NCBI GenBank assembly: GCA_009733575.1
Contig: ML769707.1
Span: forward strand, 1-56,822
Origin: Gymnopus androsaceus JB14
Lineage: Eukaryota > Basidiomycota > Agaricomycetes > Agaricales > Omphalotaceae
Direction of reading: 5' to 3'
DNA: 56,822 nucleotides
Part shown: positions 1-11,479 of the stretch, piece by piece
How positions within the stretch are numbered: the stretch's first letter is position 1
Layout: each line of letters opens with the position of its first letter
Program-made: the position numbers and the translations under genes
Notes under the pieces: generated by a model
The model's input: only the letters and a program-made list of their open reading frames with translations
What the model was told of the DNA's origin: nothing
Database searches by the model: none

Positions 1-2
1 TC

Positions 3-83
3 AAGCCGGTCAATCAACACGGGGCTTTCTACGATGCATTAGTTGCTGACTCCAACATGCTTACTCAAATCTTTGCCGTCTGA
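3..83 (+). CDS. 3' end of an unidentified gene (partial)
   Basis: The first 81 bases form an open frame of 26 codons ending in TGA at 81-83 (tail ...SNMLTQIFAV). It is cut by the window edge, so neither the family nor the start can be given. It lies on the same strand as the reductase gene and stops only 80 bp before that gene's ATG, which is normal spacing for compact fungal genes. It could also be chance, because 26 codons is short. Confidence 0.3.
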   Translation, partial: KPVNQHGAFYDALVADSNMLTQIFAV

Positions 84-163
84 GGGTATTTAGGAAGATT
101 CCCAACTTTCACCTTCAAAAAATCATTCCCCGCTTCCACAAAGTTCACATCGCGTGTAGAAAT

Positions 164-1322
164 ATGAGCGAACTGATTCTGGTGAGTATTGACTTTAGAA
201 AGGGAACTGGGATGTTGATTCTCCACCACTAGATTACTGGCGTATCGGGTCATATTGGATTCCGTGTGCTTGCGGAGGCTTTGCAAAATGGATACAGGGC
301 TAGGGCTGTGGTTCGCAAAGAAGCTCAAATCGAAGAGATTAAGAAGAAAACGTCCATTAAGCCCTACGCCTCTCAAGTCGAATTTGCGCTTGTTACGGAC
401 CTTGGCGCTGATAATGCCTTTGATGCACATGTCGACGGCGTATCCTACATCATTCACATCGCTAGTCCAAAATTTGCGTCAGCGTATGCTTCAGTGAATG
501 TCGCCGAGTTTGTCCAACCAACACTGAAGATCACAAACAACATCCTTACAGCTGCCTCCAAGGCAAAATCTGTAAAGCGCGTCGTAATCACCTCATCTAT
601 TACCACGCTATTCACCGGTGTCGGACTTCAAGGAAACTCTGACTTCGTCTATGACTGTATGTATTTTGCTTCTCAGTTCTTCTCCAGCCTTTGCCTGAAC
701 TGTATCTTATCAAGGGAAAACTCCTGTTGCCAAAGATCTTATCAGTCCTACACCCGAAGAAGCTGTTGGACCGACGGCATATATAATCTCTAAAGTTCTT
801 GCAGCTCGTGCTGTTCTCGAGTACGTCGAAAGCAACAAGCCCCACTATTCAGTTGCCAACATCCTCCCGGGTACTACTATTGGTCGCAATGAGCTAGCGA
901 GTGACTCCAAGGAGCTTAGGACCGGTGCCAACATGGTAGCCCTGGCTCCGCTCCTTAATATTCCTTTTCCTCCCATTCAGTCGGTCTTTACTCATATTGA
1001 TGATGCGGCACTCTCGCACATTCGTGCTCTCAGAATGGATATCTTGCCGGGCACTGCACGTAACATTATCAATGTGTATGGCACTGCCTCCAACCCAGAT
1101 GCATTTTCCTGGGACGACTCAGTGGACATTGTAAAACAAAGGTTCCCAGGAGCCTTGGAGTCTGGGACATTCCCTCTGGGTGGGAGCGTACCCAAGCTCA
1201 GGACTCTCATTGACTCTTCGGAAGATGAGAGGGTGCTGGGCATGAAGTTCAGAACCTATGAGGAAGCCGTGATTGATCTTGTTGGTCAGTTCCTTCAGTT
1301 GGCTCAACCAGCTCAGAAATAG
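164..1322 (+). CDS. NAD(P)-dependent epimerase/dehydratase-type reductase (Gre2 / cinnamoyl-CoA-reductase-like)
   Basis: I predict three exons, 164-181, 233-656 and 715-1322, separated by 51-bp and 58-bp GT-AG introns (gtgagt...ctag, gtatgt...caag), giving 349 residues, the usual length for extended short-chain dehydrogenases. The start ATG at 164 encodes a short strand (MSELIL) leading straight into the Rossmann motif TGVSGHIG (a TGxxGxxG motif). Residues that follow include the RAVVR NADP-side region, a TSSITT strand, and the catalytic Tyr-x-x-x-Lys pair in AYIISK in exon 3. The family reduces carbonyl groups such as aldehydes, methylglyoxal or dihydroflavonol/cinnamoyl substrates with NAD(P)H in the cytosol; the substrate here cannot be told from sequence. 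No break is visible, so it looks functional, and it is the only clearly intact ordinary gene in the first 25 kb. Confidence 0.88.
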
Positions 1323-1639
1323 GGTTTGGATCTGTTCTCTATTTTCCTTATTATAGAATGTAACTGTAACACTTTGTTCAAATCTCAGATGGGAATTATC
1401 TACAAACCAAGCTATAAGATGCAAAACAAAATCATTGATAGACTGGAAATCATTTTCACCCAGGATTGAGCCTGTCGGAAAAATCCAAAGTTGGCTATAA
1501 GGGCTCGCCGAAGGTATAGACTTATAGATGCTTCATAACGAGCCTGTAGCACAATTATCAGCGGTTCATAATCCACTATAAGTTACCTATAAGCCCTCAT
1601 AAGTGTGTTCCCCAAATTTTCCGTCTTCGGGATGGTCCC

Positions 1640-1824
1640 GTACATGCTCCACTCTGATGTCGCTCTTACACATAGACTTTGGAGCGTATATAAGCCCAAC
1701 GCAGCAGCGCATTCAAGCACAAATTTCTTTCCTCTCAACTACCACCTCCAGTAATATTACAGACTTATATAACTCTATACCTCCATATGTCTTCTCATAA
1801 CTTAAATCCTATTTTTGCGACATA
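1640..1824 (+). promoter_or_regulatory. Promoter-like TATA region followed by a 12-codon frame
   Basis: TATATAAG at 1687-1694 is followed by a pyrimidine-rich leader and an ATG at 1786, but the frame stops after 12 codons. It resembles a complete fungal core promoter left without its gene, or the start of a truncated element. Low certainty. Confidence 0.22.
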
Positions 1825-2775
1825 GTTAATATGGTGTAAAGCAAGTACTGCGAAATTCAAGTAGGTGCAAGACATACGGTGCAGTGCCATATTTTACACA
1901 ACATATAATCCATATTGAGATGTACTTATGGCCTTAAGGTCACCACCTCAGAAATCTGTCAGGAACAAGGACCATACACTGCGGAAAGGGGAAAAGCTGC
2001 TTAGCCGACTGGCTCATTCATAATGCTGTATACCAGCCATTGCAGCATATCGGAATAGGTGATATTTTGGTAGATAACTTTGTCCGTCGAATCCTATTCC
2101 GTTATCCGCGGTGCTGTTGGAATTGATATGTACAATGATAATAACGTTGGGGAGGTGTGTGTTTCGATTTTGTTGACATAGATATTGAATATGTGCCTTG
2201 GTGTTCGAAGATTCTTTCCCGGCTACACTGAACAAAGTAGATATACGAAGCTTGAAATTCGATGTAGACGCAAGTCAATCATTGGGCGCAAACTGAACTT
2301 TAACTTGCACTCATTCTGTTGTTCTGAAATTGAAGCCTGGCCGAAACCTGGACCAATATGGGCAAAATTAGCTCAAAAATAAGATGTCCCATTTTTGGAT
2401 TTTTGCTGAACAAATTGAAGATTCCGATATATGATACAGCCTCCCCTAGGCAGACTCGAATATACACCAACGTTCCATTGGATGTAAGCAATTTCTAACA
2501 AATCATTTACTTTCAGCTGCCACAAACAATAGAGCGTATACTGAGCGTATAATTGTGTTACACTGCAAAGCAATCAAAAGAAGCTCTCCAGGCCATACAT
2601 CTCCAAATCCTTAGTGTCCATTGGTTTCAGCTCGCGTTCCATTTTTACAATGCTTTGAATATTTTCTCATCACGAGTCCACATCTCCGACCAGCTCTCTG
2701 GGGGAATGCCAAAACATATCATAATATATCATTTGCATTGTCATTGGTTCCATTGGATGACTACCAAACTGACTT

Positions 2776-2890
2776 ATAATTTTTAAACTCCGCTAACTTA
2801 TTGCTAACTTATCAATTGCCAAATTAACTTAAGTCAACTTGTCATGACAATCTAACTTATCTTACTTATTCTAACTTATTTTACTTATAG
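2776..2890. repeat. AACTT-rich repeat, copy 1
   Basis: The stretch contains AAACTCCGCTAACTT, then repeated (C)TAACTT and TTAACTTAAGT. A related copy in the same orientation lies at 6429-6545. The order of sub-motifs is the same, so this is a dispersed repeat rather than simple low complexity. Confidence 0.45.
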
Positions 2891-4015
2891 TGTACAAAGA
2901 GCCATGGATTGGTGTGCTAAGTATATTAGAAGGTTCAAATGATTCTATACACTCTGCCCAACACTGTAGCTACCTTATAAATATGTATAACCACTGTTCT
3001 TACAGTTCCACCTCCATCCTTGATTCTTCTCAAGGTTATAGAGCCTCCAGTCAATGTGAATCATGCTCCTAAAGTTTATATTTGGTCTTGCAAGGAAGGT
3101 TGTGCAATTGTTATGAGCAGTGTGCTGCTCAATATTGACCTATTCCGACTCAAGTATTGCCAAAAAATCATATATATATATGCATTTTATACTATCTGAG
3201 CCAATGTGTATGAGCTATAGAATCCATCAAATGCCTGTTGAGGGCATATGCGCCTATGCTGTAACTTTCTCATTCCATGCATATCTTCATTGGGAGTTGG
3301 GAACATTAGAAATATGTTTAGGGCACCACTGTAGCTGTACAGGCTCAATTTTGGGACAGTGAAATACAGGACAGTGAGCACAGTTATATACATGAGTAAT
3401 TATTTTAACAGTATATGGTGATAATACCACTGTGAAACAACAAGTAAGGTGATTCTTACATTCTATTGCCAATCTACAATGTGTACTGACATATACATTC
3501 TCCGCTTTGTCTACAAAATTTGGAACACATCATGACTCATTTTCTTAAGCTACATCTCTACTAGGCTATACATTATATTTATCTATGTACTCCACTCAAT
3601 AATCTGTATTCCAGAGTATGGGACTCTAAGGGCTCAGCATTTTATCTGTATCTATGGTTACAAGATCATAATTTTTAGGAACCAGGTTCAAGGAATCTTG
3701 CATGGTGAGTAATGGCATTAATTCAATGAGGTTCAAGTACAAGAACATAGGTATTTATACTAAATAAGTAAGGGGCCACTTAGTAAAAGGATATGTAAGT
3801 AAGTGAATCTGAAGACTAAACCCTTCATGTATGCATCTATAGGTCAATCTAACATGATCATACCACATTGGAGATGTGCAGAGCAAATGAGTTGGGAGAA
3901 GAGTCAGTGAAGACAATGGTAAAGATCAAATTCTTACAGTAACCATATGGTTCATTGAGTATCTTGGTATGCTAAAATGATAATATTTTACTGTATTTTG
4001 TCATTTGCACTCTTA

Positions 4016-4737
4016 TACTCATGGCCGCGGAAAGTAACGGTCCGCCTGTATTTTGTATGTATTTCATGAACGAGTGCATATTTTTACATGGGGTCTTTTG
4101 CAGATCTGAGGAGTAGCTTACTCTCAACATTCTGAGATAAGTTTTGAAGTCATCCTATTAAATTTGCTGTCTATATCAGGCAATTTCTGTGTTTCGAAAA
4201 ATTTGTGAAAAATTAACTCGCGAAATAATTTTTTTTGAGCTTTGCTGTGCCCACCATCAGAAAGAGGGACATTGAAAACCCCCCAGCGCATTTTATTCCA
4301 TAAGATTTCGTCACGATCTGAGCTGGGCACGCAGGGCGGAAAGAGCGCAGATTCGGCCCATTTTGGCCCATTTTGCCGGATTTTGCCGGAATTTGGCCAT
4401 TTTGGCCAGCTTTTGTCTGAGCATAGCGAGCTTAAATGTGAATAAAATCTTATGGGATAAAATGCGCTGGGGGGTTTTCAATGTCCCTCTTTCTGATGGT
4501 GGGCACAGCAAAGCTCAAAAAAAATTATTTCGCGAGTTAATTTTTCACAAATTTTTCGAAACACAGAAATTGCCTGATATAGACAGCAAATTTAATAGGA
4601 TGACTTCAAAACTTATCTCAGAATGTTGAGAGTAAGCTACTCCTCAGATCTGCAAAAGACCCCATGTAAAAATATGCACTCGTTCATGAAATACATACAA
4701 AATACAGGCGGACCGTTACTTTCCGCGGCCATGAGTA
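4016..4737. mobile_element. Foldback (long inverted repeat) element with TA target duplication
   Basis: The arms 4016-about 4310 and about 4440-4737 are near-perfect reverse complements, each beginning TACTCATGGCCGCGGAAAG. They are separated by about 130 bp, itself rich in GGCCCATTTT/TGGCCATTTT motifs. TA at 4014-4015 and 4738-4739 fits the TA duplication of Tc1/mariner-like elements, although the palindrome continues two bases past it on each side. No transposase is encoded: the matching short open frames on the two strands merely reflect the palindrome. It is a non-autonomous element. Confidence 0.8.
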
Positions 4738-5704
4738 TAAGGTGTATGGATTCAATACTTTTCCAGGGTTTTCAGAACAGCTTTCTGGGGTGTGGAAGTG
4801 GTGGTGATGAGTAATACTTGCCACAATATCTTAACTTGCAAGCAAAGGCAAGTAGAGATGCATCAAGTCATTACAGCACATAATGTGAATGGATTAGCAT
4901 ACAACTGGTAGGATGCATCAACTGAAAATGTCTACATGCTTGGTATAGATGTGTCAAATGTTGGCTACTCCTCAAGCACAAATCACAAAGTTTGAGCCTA
5001 AAGATACTCCTCCCATACTGGAAAAGTCAAGATCTACTGGTTATATGCATGTGAACAACCCTTGCATGTGAACTCCACTCCTTCCAGTCACTAAAATCTC
5101 TAAATAAATCCAGAGGCCACTAAGATTTGTGAAAATCTAGAAAAAAAGAAGCAAGAAAGGGCAGCCTCCTGAGATGATCCAGATTTTTTGCTGAGTGTCC
5201 AAATATCGCAGCATGCAGGAGTAGCGGAGGAAGCTATGGAAAATGTGGAAAACATAGAAAATAATGAGTGGGAAAATAGTGATGGTTGATGCACTAAAGG
5301 TAAAGCAAGGGGAAGAAGCAGAAGAGCTGCATGTAGTGATGTAAAAGGTAGAAAAAGAGTATAAGATGACCTAAGGATCAGCTGACATTCTGATATTGTA
5401 TGTACTCCCATAATCACGAGGGCTTGAGTAATACATATGTGAAGCACTCATAAACATCATGCAATATACAGAACAGTGAATATATAAACAACATCTGATG
5501 TGTAAGTATTAAGCATATTTTACTCATAGTAATGGGAGATGTGTTACACTTGCACTTGAAATTTGTCACTCATTTAATTAGCTCCAGTGAGGGCTACTAA
5601 CTAATAGCAGAAGCTGTTAGCTTAGCAATGGCTGGGTGATATAACTAAAATAGACAAGTGTAGGTGGTGAATTTTTAGTGTAATATGTGTCAACAATGTT
5701 AGGG

Positions 5705-6015
5705 CTTACCACTGTCCCATTTACAGTCACGGTCGTGAGTTTCACAGACCATGTTTCATATGATGGAACAACTTAGATATAGCTCAATACATTACAGAAG
5801 CCATCTGTATCATGGAAAAACAGAAATGAGTCTCAAAATGTATTGACCAAGTGTTGACCGTACTTACGGCTGTAAACAGTAACACGGTACGGTCAAACAC
5901 GGTCTAATCCATATCTTGAACCGTCCATAATTATTTTTTGCCAGATGGGTTACGGGACGGTATCATGACCGTGATACAGTGACCGTGGACCGTGTTTTAT
6001 GGTCACGGTGGTGAG
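5705..6015. mobile_element. Probable MITE rich in ACGGTC/GACCGT
   Basis: The ends are imperfect inverted repeats: CTTACCAC at the left, GTGGTGAG at the right, with ACGGTC motifs just inside both. The 311-bp interior has more than ten ACGGT/ACCGT words in both orientations. No clear target duplication was found, so the boundaries are provisional. Confidence 0.4.
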
Positions 6016-6428
6016 TCCTAGACTCCTAATCAACATTAGACTGTGGGACTACATTATAACAGCTTATACTGGAAGTACGCAAGCCATGGTTTGCTGATTG
6101 TCCAAATATGCCAAGTTCATTCACATAGCACCAAAACAACAGTGAACAAGCAACCTAGGAAACGTTTGAATCTGTCTGATACAACAACTGCGATGAGGTA
6201 AATATGCTGTAATACACTCATCAAGTTAGCGATTAATAGCATGATGACTGTACTGGGTGCGAGCTTTGAAGAAGTATCTGGCTACAGTGAGCAACCATAG
6301 CATGTGTATTTGGGTATTGTTTCAAACATTGACAGCAGTAGCGAGCAATGGGACATTCAATTTATGAAGTTAGTGTTAAATATGCCGTAATAGATTCGCC
6401 AAGGGGCCCTACCGAACTGGGCCCTACC

Positions 6429-6545
6429 AAACTAACTTGGATTTTCAAACTCCGCTGACTTGTGCTAACTTTTGAATTCAAAGTTAACTTAAGTTAACTT
6501 GGTCGACCAAGTTAACTTGTCTAACTTGTCTAACTTGACATTTAT
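6429..6545. repeat. AACTT-rich repeat, copy 2
   Basis: AAACTCCGCTGACTT, AAGTTAACTTAAGTTAACTT and repeated TCTAACTT recur in the same order as in copy 1 at 2776-2890. GGGCCCTACC occurs twice just upstream, possibly part of the same unit. It could be the end of an unrecognised transposon. Confidence 0.4.
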
Positions 6546-6859
6546 AAAAGCATTCCTAAGGCTCTCTAGGACTAAAACAAGGGTTTAAGTCTCACTAGCT
6601 TCACTACACAAGCATTATAATTACATTACAAGGCTGCTCACCACTGTTGTCACTGTATTCATGGAATATATGTGTGTAATGAGTGCATACAGAGGTATTT
6701 ACATGTCCTATCTAGCTCAGGATGTCTGTGTAGGCATGCCGTGGGGAGTAGGGAGCTCTGCTGAGGAAGTAACTATGTTCACCCTACTTCAATACTCATA
6801 GATATTGCACAATTATATTAGGCAATACTGGCAATACACCTATGTACCGCTCATGGAAA

Positions 6860-7242
6860 CAGTGTAGAACATCTATAAAATATTAGAGTTTTATTCCTAA
6901 ATAGGAAGTAGCAGCAGTAAATCCACACAGGACTTAGTAGTACAATCACACAGATTGATGGGGGATGACAGTGTTATTACAGGGTATGGTACCTAAGCTT
7001 ATATACAGTCCTAAGTACAATTGATATATCGGGCAGGTGGCAACTGCATGAATATGTGTGGCTACTGTCCATACAGCAAAGTGGGTACTATGAGAGAGCA
7101 AGTGGATACGGCAAGAGACTGAGTGGAGTCTGCGAGACGATAACAGTGGAGTGCATGGGATGGTGATACAAACAAGTGGAGACTACAAGAAATCGTTCCA
7201 TGTATAGTTCGATAAGATATATTTACCTTTGATATTCCAACA
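6860..7242 (-). repeat. 3' LTR of the first Copia fragment (outer end approximate)
   Basis: Read on the minus strand, a purine tract (complement of 7243-7251) is followed by TGTTGGAATATC at 7242-7231, the usual start of a fungal Copia LTR directly after a polypurine tract. The distal end is not defined; I place it near a TG at about 6860. No matching 5' LTR is present in the window. Confidence 0.5.
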
Positions 7243-7253
7243 CTCCCCTTCAA

Positions 7254-8703
7254 ACCTTTGCTAATTCCATGGATGCTGTGAAGTGTTTGGCTTTCAACAA
7301 AGGTAAGGCTTTGGTGAAGATGTCTGCCATCATGTTTTTGGTAGGGCAGTAAGTAAGACAAATTTTACCTTCCTCGATGACGTAGCGGATGAAGTGGTAT
7401 TGGATATCAATGTGTTTGGTCCTGGCATGAAAACAATCATCCTTCACCAATGCAATGGCGGACTGATTGTCTGACATGATAGGGATTGCATGAGTAATGG
7501 GACCAAAGATTTCCGATAAAAGATTCCTGAGCCAGATCGCTTCCTTTGCCGCATGCGTCAAAGCGATATACTCGGCTTCCGTAGTGGATAAAGAAATGGT
7601 ATCCTGTTGTTTCAACGACCAAGATACTGCTCTGTCATTCAACATAAAAATGTACCTGGAAATAGCATTTCAATCATCTTGGGACATACCATCTGCATCC
7701 ATGTAGCCTTGGACTGTTTACTGGTTGCTCGTACTGAGCCAGAAGTCTTGGGTGTATTTGAGATAGGTGTAGACATGGCGTACACCATTCCTATGAGTGA
7801 TGCCGGGGTTTTGTGAAAAGCGAGCAAGGATAGAGACTGCATACGTGATGTCAGGTCTCATAGCAACGGATAAGTACTGGAGAGCACCAAGGGCCTCTCT
7901 GTAGGGTTTGTCACGCATAAAAGCAATATCCTCAACCATTTTGGGTGATTGGTCTTTGGTGAGGTGGATGTGGGGATTGAAGGGAATAGAGAGTGGCTTT
8001 ATATCTGAGAATCCATAGCAAGAGAGTATGGCGTCAATGTATGACCACTGGGATAAGTGAATTGTCCTGTTATGGAGAGATCTTTGGATCTCGATCCCTA
8101 GTAGCCAATGGATTTCTCCTGAATCAACAACTTCAATTATAGCCCCAATATCTTTCTTTAGTTTCTCCATGATGGCTAGGGTTTCGGTAACCAATGTCAT
8201 GTTGTCAACATGTATGAAAATGATGGTGAAGGGATTAGTGCAATAGAACACAGCGTGATCAAATCAGACCGTTTAAACCCAAGTTGGGTCATGATTTCCC
8301 TGAATCGCATGTACCATTGTCAACTGGCTTGTTTAAGTCCGTTAAGTGTGAGTTTAAGCCGTAAAGTTTGACCTGGTTTTACCCCTATATCAATGCCTGG
8401 AGGTGCCTTCATAAAAATGCACTCATTGTTGTCCAATTTCCCATAAAGGTAAGCTGATTTCATGTCCATTTGGTGAATAATCATGCTCTTCTCAGCTCCA
8501 ATGCTTAGTATAGCATGGGCTGATGTAATTTTTGCGACGATGCGAAGGTTTTGTCTGGGAAGTAGTCAACATCTGGGATCTGATTAAATCCACATACAAC
8601 AAGACGAGCTCAGTGTCCTGTAATGTGACCTCATTCATCCTTCTTGGTCCAATAGACCCATTCGGATGTGAGAATATTTTCATCTGGAGGTGGAGTGACA
8701 ATT
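7254..8703 (-). pseudogene. Ty1/Copia pol fragment: reverse transcriptase and RNase H, frameshifted
   Basis: On the minus strand the order is RT, then RNase H, as in Copia. The RT opens with PPPDENILTSEWVYWTKKDE near 8690-8640, a variant of the conserved Copia RT entry, then KARLVV-like and GFNQIPDVDY-like blocks in shifted frames. The polymerase box region reads HVDNM at about 8205 where HVDD is expected, so the second catalytic Asp is replaced. RNase H is recognisable by STTEAEYIAL, SDNQSAIAL and HIDIQYHFIR (7250-7645), ending in DIFTKALP. Several frameshifts and stops separate the blocks. Gag, protease and integrase are absent: the sequence is cut at 8703 by the inserted DNA element. Confidence 0.85.
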
Positions 8704-9429
8704 AAAGGTGGACATGACTCCGGGTCACGGTTTACCTGGACCTGTGATGCCAGTAACCGGAGGGCAAAACTAGCGACCTGCGACCGGTTCCAATGCCGTG
8801 GGAAACCGGTTAACTGGTACCGGGACCTGCCACAGGTAAACTGGCCGGTACCTGTGTAACCTGCCCATACTAGGGTACTCACTAGTAGTAATAATATTTG
8901 TACTAACATTAGTACTTATACTGGTACTAGTATGTTTGTATTAGATTCTAGCACCAATGTTAGTACTAAATTCAAAGACTGGTAAGTATCCAGCCATTAT
9001 TGGTACAGTATTCAATACAATGTCAGTGGTAATAATACCAAAATATTTGGATAATGTCTTTTGACATGGAAATAAGATCCAAAGAAGATCTCTATGCTAC
9101 TGTATGCACTATCAGTCTATCACTGCCACTATAGCTGCATATATGCATCTTAATGCCACCTCTATTATCTTACTTACTATTAATTAAGCTACTATTGGCA
9201 AAGTATTAGTACTATTGGTGTAAGTATACTAGTATTAGACACTAATATGATATATCGGCCCCAACATTCCAGTCTACCAGGAAAAGTAACTAGTTAGATA
9301 GTCCAAAGTGTAACAATCCAGTAACTAATATGATCAAAATCCACAGGAAATCAGGGCCCTGGAATCCAGGGGCCCGCCTGGAATCCATACACCCCACCTG
9401 GATTCCATGCATGTCGCATGGAATCCATG

Positions 9430-10740
9430 CACTAGTAAAAATAGTAGTGTATGGATTCCAGGCATGTTGCATGGAATCCATGCACTGGTAAAAATAGTAG
9501 TGTATGGATTCCAGGCATGTTGCATGGATTCCATGCACTAGTGAAAAATAGTAGTGTATGGATTCCAGGCATGTTGCATGGAATCCATGCACTAGAAAAA
9601 TAGTAGTGTATGGATTCCAGGCATGTTGCATGGAATCCATGCACTGGTAAAAATAGTAGTGTATGGATTCCAGGCATGTTGCATGGAATCCATGCACTGG
9701 TAAAAATAGTAGTGTATGGATTCCAGGCATGTTGCATGGAATCCATGCACTGGTAAAAATAGTAGTGTATGGATTCCAGGCATGTTGCATGGAATCCATG
9801 CACTGGTAAAAATAGTAGTGTATGGATTCCAGGCATGTTGCATGGAATCCATGCACTGGTAAAAATAGTAGTGTATGGATTCCAGGCATGTTGCATGGAA
9901 TCCATGCACTGGTAAAAATAGTAGTGTATGGATTCCAGGCATGTTGCATGGAATCCATGCACTGGTAAAAATAGTAGTGTATGGATTCCAGGCATGTTGC
10001 ATGGAATCCATGCACTGGTAAAAATAGTAGTGTATGGATTCCAGGCATGTTGCATGGAATCCATGCACTGGTAAAAAATAGTAGTGTATGGATTCCAGGC
10101 ATGTTGCATGGAATCCACGCACTAGTAAAATAGTAGTGTATGGATTCCAGGCATGTTGCATGGAATCCATGCACTAGTAAAAATAGTAGTGTATGGATTC
10201 CAGGCATGTTGCATGGAATCCATGCACTAGTAAAATAGTAGTGTATGGATTCCAGGCATGTCGCCTGGAATCCATGCACTAGTAAAAATAGTAGTGTAAT
10301 GGATTCCAGGCATGTTGCATGGAATCCATGCACTAGTAAAAATAGTAGTGTATGGATTCCAGGCATGTTGCATGGAATCCATGCACTGGTAAAAATAGTA
10401 GTGTATGGATTCCAGGCATGTTGCATGGAATCCATGCACTAGTAAAATAGTAGTGTATGGATTCCAGGCATGTTGCATGGAATCCATGCACTAGTAAAAA
10501 TAGTAGTGTATGGATTCCAGGCATGTTGCATGGAATCCATGCACTGGTAAAAATAGTAGTGTATGGATTCCAGGCATGTTGCATGGAATCCATGCACTGG
10601 TAAAAATAGTAGTGTATGGATTCCAGGCATGTTGCATGGAATCCATGCACTAGTAAAAATAGTAGTGTATGGATTCCAGGCATGTCGCATGGATTCCATG
10701 CACTAGTAAATATAGTAGTGTATGGATTCCATGTACAAGT
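9430..10740 (-). repeat. Left tandem array, about 24 full copies of a 53-bp unit plus a partial
   Basis: Units begin near 9447, 9500, 9554, 9606 and so on to 10666, mostly spaced 53 bp with occasional 52 or 54. Each unit contains TGGATTCC and GGAATCCA, inverted around GCATGTTGCA, and GCATGGAATCCATGC, which is itself nearly palindromic. Variants alternate ACTGGTAAAAA and ACTAGTAAAAA. Because 53 is not divisible by 3 and the unit lacks stops on the minus strand, all three frames stay open over more than 1 kb; the resulting reading frames are artefacts. Confidence 0.95.
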
Positions 10741-10769
10741 AAATATAGTAGTGCATGCGAAGTATAGTA

Positions 10770-11095
10770 ATAGTCACGTGACACTGTCACACAGTACAAA
10801 TTGAAATTTGTGAAATAGCGATTGATAGTTACAGTGATGACTTTCTCATCTACACCCAGCAACCTACCTCTGCTGATCCCATCAGCCTGCATGTGACACT
10901 GTCACACAAACTACAAATTACACTTTTGATTACAATGAGGATGAATTCCAGAAGGAGAGTTACAGTTAAGGTATACTGTATATGTAGTGTGACAGTGTCA
11001 CATGTGTCACAAGAACATTCAGGCATGAGGTGCCATAATCAGTTAAGGTATACCATATATGTAGTGTGACAGTGTCACATGTGTTACATGACCTT
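10770..11095. repeat. Four copies of a TGTGACAGTGTCACA-type palindrome
   Basis: GTGACACTGTCAC or its complement occurs near 10783, 10893, 10987 and 11066. The last two lie within a longer direct repeat that includes GGCATGAGGTGCCATAATCAG-like sequence. Perfect palindromes of this kind are plausible protein-binding or cruciform sites, but no function can be read from sequence. Confidence 0.7.
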
Positions 11096-11120
11096 ATTCA
11101 GACATGAGGTGCCATAATCA

Positions 11121-11470
11121 GTGGGAGGTGGAAAAACAATCCCTAAATATTTTCATGATTTTTTATCATTTTTCCGAGATTTATCAAGCTCCATTCCCGT
11201 TATTTGGCAGGAAAATATGCACCCAAAAGTGCTTGTGGGCGGGATAACAATGCCCAAATATTTTCACTATTTTTCAGGATTTTTCCAGAATTTATCAAGC
11301 TCAATTCCCAATGTTCTGTGGTAAAATGAGCACCCATATGTGCCCATATGCACCGGGGGGGAACAATAATGCCGAAATATTTTGATAATCTTTGATGATT
11401 TTTGAAGGATTTATCAAGCCTGATTCCCGACATTTTTTGGATAAATAAGTGCCCACAAGCACCGGGAGGG
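11121..11470. repeat. Three diverged units of about 110 bp
   Basis: Each unit runs through AAATATTTTCA/TGAT, TTTATCAAGC, an ATTCCCG/A and a GCACCC/GCACCGG-type ending with a run of G. The three copies (starting near 11121, 11235 and 11350) differ at many positions, so this is an old array. No coding potential. Confidence 0.65.
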
Positions 11471-11479
11471 TGGGCGTAA

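Larger units (their letters stand above)
1323..4015. other. Gene-free stretch
   Basis: Only short unrelated open frames are present and none shows recognisable domains or consistent introns. The features I can point to are a TATA-like promoter stretch around 1687, an AACTT-rich repeat at 2776-2890, and otherwise AT-rich sequence. It is probably decayed transposon-derived DNA. Confidence 0.5.
4740..6860. other. Gene-free stretch
   Basis: No supportable gene. It contains a GACCGT-rich probable MITE at 5705-6015 and the second AACTT repeat at 6429-6545. The remainder is AT-rich and unremarkable. Confidence 0.5.

Noticed and set aside
4124..4629. Two identical predicted proteins on opposite strands (MRWGVFNVPLSDGG...)
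   Set aside because: They are the two arms of the foldback palindrome read in each direction; no family, no gene structure.
5100..5447. 115-codon minus-strand frame
   Set aside because: Low-complexity Ser/Leu/Phe composition, no motif, no neighbouring exons.
9290..10699. Long repetitive open frames (up to 381 codons) over the left 53-bp array
   Set aside because: All three frames are open because the 53-bp unit has no stops on that strand; no start context, no introns and no domain.
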